Below are positions 58,388-64,000 of a stretch of 64,000 bases of DNA, piece after piece. The notes under the pieces are model-generated. The model saw nothing but the letters and a program-made list of their open reading frames with translations, ran no database searches and had not been told where the DNA came from. How positions within the stretch are numbered: position 1 is the stretch's first letter; the number at the start of each line of letters is the position of its first letter. Made by a program: the position numbers and the translations under genes. Origin of the DNA: Branchinecta lynchi (Eukaryota; Arthropoda; Branchiopoda; Anostraca; Branchinectidae); contig JAKZAP010000005.1 in assembly GCA_023053575.1 (NCBI GenBank), positions 5,394,001 to 5,458,000 on the forward strand, read 5' to 3'.

Positions 58388-58570
58388 TGTAGGTCAACGC
58401 GTAACGATACATTAATATACAATCTGTCGCTACGCCATCACAATCGTCCAGTAAAGGTTATCACAGTTCAGACAATCACAATAGTGCTAAGGATTCAGCA
58501 GCCGATCACAAGCAGTATCTGTTCCGCACGCGTTGAAGCGGCTCTGTTGAATGACGGCGGTACCTCAGGT
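58388..58570 (-). promoter_or_regulatory. Immediate upstream region / 5' UTR of the myostatin-like gene
   Basis: These ~180 bp precede the start codon and hold no recognisable repeat. A TATATTAAT stretch lies about 25-35 bp before the ATG, too close to serve as a TATA box for an mRNA with a normal leader. It is more likely part of the 5' UTR, or the leader is completed by an upstream non-coding exon. No clear initiator could be assigned. Confidence 0.3.
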
Positions 58571-58860
58571 AATGTAACAGGAGGAAAAGCGAGGAAGGAT
58601 CTCATGGAAATAGGGTAAGAACGCCGTAAAAAACATTCTATGGTGAACCTCCCGAGTGCATCTCGAGACTGTACGGCGAAAGCTCGCTGTTTCTCTGACA
58701 GAGTACCGAGAAATCAGGCTGGGCGATGAAGTCTTCATAGCAACCGATGGGAACCGTAATATCAAGGAACTGTTGGAGGTCGCAGTTGTGCAAAGGACCG
58801 TTTTCAGTTCCTTGACCCTAAGTACTTTGTTTCCTCGTGGGTTAAATAAACGGTGAAATT
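58565..58860 (+). pseudogene. Possible BEL/Pao-type retroelement fragment
   Basis: A 66-codon open frame (58656-58856) contains EYREIRLGDEVFIATDG. This resembles the start of the DUF5641-type domain at the C-terminus of BEL/Pao integrases, where a similar REVRVGDVVLV stretch occurs. Upstream in the same direction the frame is broken by stops. No LTR was seen. The similarity is short, so this is a suggestion only. It lies within 200 bp of the host gene start, in the opposite orientation. Confidence 0.3.
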
Positions 58861-58899
58861 TGCATAAGGGTTTGCTCATTTCGATGCCTGGTTAAAGGC

Positions 58900-59170
58900 A
58901 TATATTTATATTTATTTATTTATCCGTTTATTTCCCTCAAAACTTAGGAGTACAAAGTATAATATATAAAACAAAACTTTACCTAAGTCAACTGATAAGT
59001 TTAGTGACATAAATACTATAAAAAAAACATGGTTCGACAAGTCAATTACAATTGTTTACATACTACATTATTCACTTGTTATAAACTCGGTACAGGTTGT
59101 GGGCCTGGAGGGCTTCCGATGTTTTTTTTTTGAAGTTTGTCAACTTTTTCTTCAAAATTAAGACTGGGTC
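58900..59170 (-). pseudogene. LINE 3' end, second copy of the 20.5-kb type
   Basis: The minus-strand frame ends KTSEALQAHNLYRVYNK and stop. The 3' UTR shares TTTCCCTCAAAA.TTAGGAG and GTTGTGGGCCTGGAGGGCTT (plus-strand sense) with the 20545-20835 copy, and ends in a TTTA/TATT microsatellite. Confidence 0.6.
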
Positions 59171-59579
59171 TTTTACTTTAAAGTCAGAAAATAACTGCGA
59201 ATTACTGATAGAAATGGCGAACCCAAGGAGAAATTTGGAAATTTGAAATATATTTTAAGAGCAGATACCACAAATTCAAAATCTTCTACGATTCTTTCAG
59301 CAAAAAGAACATGATTGTAAAGTATCGGCGGTGAAAATTGACCCGAGGATATCTTTTCTGATCGCCCACGAAAACGAATTAGGAGGCCAAATGCCTTGCG
59401 AGTTCTACCTTGAATATGCAATTATGGGCTGAGAGGCCTTAGCAGACGATGCATATGGGATCCCTAAGCTAAGTAAGTCACTACATCACATGCTGAAAAA
59501 GTAATCCCATTACCATAATCAAGGCATTCGTTTCCATCCACGGTACTATTTACAACAAAAAAATGTATTTCACAGTTTA

Positions 59580-60015
59580 TACATTATATTTGTTTGTGTC
59601 AATTGCCTCTCCCCCCCCCCCCCCTCCCTTAACATACAAAAGAAAATCTTTTTTTACAAAAATAAATAAAAAATAAATAATGCAATAAAACGCAAACAGA
59701 AACAAATGAAAACACAAAATGAGAGTTTTCTCCCCTGGGGCAGACCCGGCCCCCCTAAAAAAAAAAAATAATTCTGGAACCTGGACCCTCTAACAATACT
59801 GCATCTCTTTTATTTTACCTTACCTCAGGGTTTAGGGAGTTACCTTAACATTAGAAAATAAACTTTTTTATAAAATAAATACAAAAAGAATAACAATAAT
59901 AAAAAAAAACTTTTTTCTCCTCCGGTTAGATCGCCCCTCCTCCCCCCCCCCCTCAGATGAATTCCAGAATCCGTTTCTTCTAACAACATCGCATCTCTTT
60001 TATTCTACCTTTAAT
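59580..60015. repeat. Diverged ~190-bp tandem duplication, C- and A-rich
   Basis: Two direct units share a C-run, an AAATAAATA-rich block, TTTTCTCC and the closing TGCATCTCTTTTATTTTACC / CGCATCTCTTTTATTCTACC (59803 and 59990). Non-coding. Confidence 0.6.
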
Positions 60016-60019
60016 CTTC

Positions 60020-60790
60020 AGTGCTCATAAAATGGTGAAAAACGGAATCGTCTCTCCATGTGATGACAACTCGCTTAGTAGCTACCTCAGACGAGTTGGT
60101 ATACTTTTGCTCAACTTAATCGTCTACACCATCAGCACATTTAACTGACACAGGGCTTAATGACCACTCATGGCATTCACTCTTCAACTTCGATTATCCA
60201 GTTCTTTTCTCCCCACGAGCGACCTGTCTTCCCCCACTTGTACACATACACAGCCATGATTTGTAAAGTAACCCAAACTGTATCCTCTGTGATTTGTTCT
60301 CAGCGGGTTCTATCCCATTTTTATTAGCTTCAGCGCCAGAGTAATCACTGGGTGAGGGTCCGAGGGTCGTTAAGATTGAAGGTAATTTGCTTTCTGGTTG
60401 ACAGGTAGCACGCGAGTAAATGTGGTACCCCTATTTACGGCGATCAGTCTATACCCCTTATCTCTCTGTATTTGCTGTTCAAAATTTTGCATTTGTTGCT
60501 AAGCGATCGGGGTATGGAGCAATGTCGACCTCACTAAAGATTGTTTGTTTTTGATGAGAACTTCTGCGTTGATAGATGGCAACGAACCATCACACCTAAC
60601 TATCAGCAAGATAAATTAGATGTTTATTCTTGCTGTCAGTGAAACCTTGGTGAAACCAAGGGCCCCGGTATGCCCATTCGCAAATTAATTTCCTATGGTC
60701 CTGAGCGTGTCCGCTTAATTCAGAGAAAAAATGCAGTCGTATCTGCTACATTCTCAAAGGAGCAGGGGCTGAAACAATCCGACTAAGATA
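60020..60790. other. No recognised feature
   Basis: Anonymous sequence without supportable gene or repeat. Confidence 0.4.
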
Positions 60791-60792
60791 AA

Positions 60793-60870
60793 CAAGACCT
60801 AGGGTGTCAACGGGATCCCAAAAATTTCAAATCGTATCCTGACAATTGGATCTTGTAGATATCCGGTCGT
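60793..60870 (+). mobile_element. Family A left-end fragment, copy A11
   Basis: AACAAGACCTAGGGTGTCAA, GGGATCCCAAAAA and GACAATTGGATCTTGTAG match the left terminus of family A; the rest is absent. Confidence 0.7.
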
Positions 60871-61386
60871 CATGCTCGCTTAGACTGGAGAGATCGGGAT
60901 GGAACTTTGTGGGAATAACAAACAGATGCTCTGGACAAACCATTTAGAGAACCGGATTGGCTCCGGCCTCCGGGCACTGTGTGGACAACAACATATCTCA
61001 ACCCTTTGACTAAACCCAAAGAATACGTACGCTAGATGTAAATGTTCTTTGAATAAACCTAAGAAATACTGCCCATGTGTACACGTGACCGAAGTCACTA
61101 TCCCTCCTGCGTCCATAGATAAAACAAAGAGTATCGTAACGTAACCCGACGCGCGATGAGCTTTCGCCTGTCTGAATAAAGGGGCTGGATAGGAACTGAC
61201 ATCGCACTTGTTTTTTCCGAAAATTGGTCGACAAATTTTATTAAATTGTTCACAAGACAGTTGTCGAATGCCTTTTGCCTTTTTGACCCAGTAAATGCCG
61301 ATTGGGACTAAATTGATAACGAAACTGATTGCATACGTTTCTGTTAATCATTAGTATGTTCCAAAGTTGCAACTGCATGTCAACTC

Positions 61387-62314
61387 GGGATCGACTAAAA
61401 GCAGGAAGGGAAGGGAAGGGCATGGTGCACAAGAAAAACAGGAGGGCAAAAAAACTGGAAAGCTGCACCGTTCCCTTCCTCTGTTTAGTATTCTGTGAGG
61501 GGTCGGCAACTTTCAAATTCAAAGTTCACCAGTCCTTCCTCGATTTAGTATCCTGACATGGGTAGGCATTAAAGTCCAGTGAGGCCTGTGTGGGGTCGGC
61601 AACTATAAAAATTGTAATTAAGTTTTTTATTCCTCGTTTCAGTAGCTTGTCGTTGGTAGTACCTTAAAGTACTAAAACGAGGAAGGAAATGATGAACCTT
61701 AAAGTTTAATAATTGTATTTCTTGAATACAAAGCTGCTAGTGCCTGTTAATTGCCGACCCCTCACTGGCCAGAGGATTCTAGTTGCCCTAAAAAACGTTA
61801 AATTTTGATCGTTGCCGACCCCTCAAAGAATTTAGAATCTGCAATTTCTTTCCTCCTTTTAGTACTCTAAGGTACTACCCGTGACAAGCTACTACAACGA
61901 TGAAAGAAATGGTGGACCTTAAACTTTGATAGTTGCCGACCCCTCAAAGACTAATAATTTAGAATTCGCCATTTCTTTCTCGTTTTAGCACTATAAGGTA
62001 CAACCGTGACAAGCTACTAAAACTAGGAATGAAAAGTTTAATTACAATTTTGATAGTTGCCACTGGACTTTAATGCCTTCCCATGTCAGGATACTAAAAC
62101 AAGGAAGGAATGGTGAACTTTGAATTTGAAAAGTTGCCGACCCCTCCAAAAAATACTAAACAGAGGAAGGGAAGGGTCCAGCTTTCCAGTTTTTCGCAGC
62201 ATTGAATTCTGGTGACATCATTCCTCGTTTTAATATGCCCTTCCTGGTAGTATGCCGTCCTACTTTTCTCGTGCACCATGCCCTTCCCTTCCCTTCCTGC
62301 TTTTAGTCTATCCC
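61387..62314. mobile_element. Family E long palindrome, copy E3
   Basis: A 928-bp foldback from GGGATCGACTAAAAGCAGG to TTTTAGTCTATCCC. Flanks TGTCAACTC and TGTCTACTC match at 8 of 9. It is the largest of the three E copies and has extra CTACTAAAAC/GTACTACC internal units. Non-coding. Confidence 0.87.
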
Positions 62315-62369
62315 TGTCTACTCACACTATATCGACTATATATTTTGGGGTTTGAAAATTTCCTGCTAA

Positions 62370-62754
62370 ATTTCCGGATTCCGGGCGAACTACTTGTCCG
62401 ACAAGAAAATTAATTTTCATATTCGGATTCAACATGTCCTCCTATCCTAGAATCGAATATCTAATCAACTTCAGATACAACTTTTTCTTTTTGCAATTTT
62501 TCCTGTTTTTGTCGGATTCCGGGTGAACTATACTTGTCCGGCGAGAGAATAATTTTCATATTCGGATCAGCATGTCCCCTTACCCCTAGATGAACTATCT
62601 CATTATCTTTTAAAAAATATTTATTTTCGCCTCTTAATTTGAAATCCCTCCCACACCCCTAACTATACAGATTTGAGGCCTTCGAGAGTTATCTTGCACA
62701 CAGACGGACGGGCAGACGTACAACTTTTACGAAGTCATAGGGATCCCCAGGGGC
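62370..62754 (+). mobile_element. Family A fragment, copy A12
   Basis: Two monomers (62375, 62515) plus the right-hand block and TTTTACGAAGTCATAGGGAT, ending where family H begins. Confidence 0.75.
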
Positions 62755-62755
62755 G

Positions 62756-62945
62756 TCGCAAGGAGGGGGGGGGCCAGCACCCCACCCCACCTTTTTGAGA
62801 TTCGGTAAGTTGAACAACTAAAGTTGTTCAACTTACTACTTACGTTTTGTAAGCAACTATTTGTAAATAGTTGTTCAATCAGATACAACTTTTATTTTTT
62901 ATGATTTAGATCTCAACTTACCGAATCAACTAAAGTTGTTCAACT
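62756..62945. mobile_element. Family H copy H2
   Basis: Starts CAGGGGCGTCGCAAGG with a G-run, then CACCTTTTTGAGATTCGG as in H1. It then has inverted copies of GATTCGGTAAGTTG and several AACTAAAGTTGTTCAACTT palindromes. It lies between A12 and A13, which face in opposite directions. Confidence 0.65.
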
Positions 62946-63745
62946 TGGCGTGAGGACTCTTTGGGTCAAAGTACAGGTCAAGTTCGAAGACGGGTTCTGT
63001 AGCCCTATATTTAGGGGTGGAGAAGGGGTTTGAAATTAAGGGGGAAAATAATATTTTTTTAAATCTAATGAAGTAGTCAATATAAGGGTAACGAGACATG
63101 CTGAATCCGAGATATGATAATTATTTTCTCGCCGGACTAGTAGTTCACCCGGAATCGGGCAAAAACTGAAAATATGTGAAAAGTAAAAGTTCAATCTGAA
63201 GTTGGTTAGAGTTTGATGTAGGGTTTGATGTATTCTCTCGCCGGACAATTAGTTCGGCCATAATCCGGCCATTTGATAAGATGTTCGATATGCAGATAAG
63301 AAGACATGCTGAATACGTATATGACAATCATCTTCTCACCGGACTTACAGATCGCTCGGAATCTGGCTGAAACCGGAAAAAGTGTTAAAAGAAAAGTTTT
63401 ATCTGAAGTTGATCAGAGGTTCGATGTAGGGTAAGGAGACATACTAAATTTGTTTTCGAGCTTGAGTTTTTGCCAGAGAAGTAGTTTGTCCGGAATCCGG
63501 TCGAAACCGGAAATTTGGCAGAAGTAGCCTAAGGACGGAAGTTTTTAACAATTTCGTCAAAGCAAATACGAAGAAGACTATACGGTAAACACACATGCTG
63601 AATCCAAATCTGAACTTGGTCTTCTCAGATGATTACCATTGGCCTTAATCCGTTTCTAAGTTCAAGTCGAAGACCGAGTATCTTTCCCAGTTGTCTTGGT
63701 CAAATATTATTTTTTTGGGATCCCATCGAAACCTTTGGTCTTGTT
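62946..63745 (-). mobile_element. Family A element, copy A13
   Basis: Left end on the minus strand GGGATCCCATCGAAACC followed by TTTGGTCTTGTTG at 63745, four monomers (63150, 63255, 63360, 63495). The right end is replaced by family H sequence. Confidence 0.82.
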
Positions 63746-64000
63746 GTTAAAACATAGAGCTGTAACACTGATTGTTTTTCGGACTCCCTCCTTCTTTATT
63801 TTTTTGGCAAGGGTAGTGAAAGAAGACCCAGGCGATGTGTCTACACACCAAGTTTCTGGTAAATTCGGACACACCATATTGATTAAGTATAACGCAAATG
63901 TATTTTCAGCTCCCATGTGCCAAGTTTTATATCATCGACTAATTTTACTAAATCATGGTTGTACTGGCCACCTCTGTATACCATGCTGCCATTAATCGAC
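63746..64000. other. No recognised feature
   Basis: A frame of about 99 codons overlaps the end of A13 and shows no domain. Confidence 0.4.

Overview
The window looks like a stretch of an AT-rich invertebrate animal genome. There are no bacterial-style operons. I find one spliced host gene spread over about 25 kb; nearly everything else is transposon debris. The propeptide of that gene (for example the run EDDDYHARTEKII) reads most like arthropod myoglianin, so an arthropod is my best guess. The sequence alone does not fix the species.

The host gene is a myostatin/GDF11-class TGF-beta ligand on the minus strand, with start codon at 58387 and stop codon at 33740. I assembled four coding exons: 58387-57928, 44826-44684, 39039-38824 and 34120-33740. 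All junctions are GT/AG and the phases agree (460+143+216+381 = 1200 nt, 399 residues plus stop). Exon 2 is too short to stand out as an ORF and was found by looking for the missing propeptide segment. The product has a signal peptide, a latency propeptide with a probable tolloid site (G119/D120), a furin site (RRKR, ending at residue 290) and a 109-residue mature domain with nine cysteines.

The rest is layered mobile DNA. (A) A dominant family with GGGATCCC palindromes near both ends and a variable number of ~125-135 bp internal monomers has about 12 full or partial copies; it is probably a non-autonomous DNA element, possibly Helitron/Helentron-like. One copy (45492-46703) carries an apparent captured exon and another (42356-44221) holds a 732-bp solo LTR. 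(B) A ~0.8-1.1 kb family has monomers built on CATGGGCAA. (C) Two ~660-bp elements have TTAA duplications (piggyBac-like); one lies only 34 bp before the exon 3 acceptor of the host gene. (D) Foldback elements have CACTGTCAGAAG ends. (E) Three long palindromic elements have ~9-bp target duplications (Mutator-like). (F) Palindromic elements are built on ATACCATGGTAT. (G) Three G-rich hAT-type MITEs have 8-bp duplications. (H) Elements begin CAGGGGCGTCGCAAGG. There are also non-LTR retrotransposon (LINE) fragments, a tRNA-derived SINE-like sequence and several recent tandem duplications.

Layout: 1-33.2 kb is intergenic repeat-rich DNA; 33.2-58.4 kb is the myostatin-like gene with repeat-filled introns of 4.7, 5.6 and 13.1 kb; 58.4-64 kb is the upstream flank, with a possible retroelement fragment within 200 bp of the start codon and more A, E and H copies. 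I saw no second host gene that I could support.
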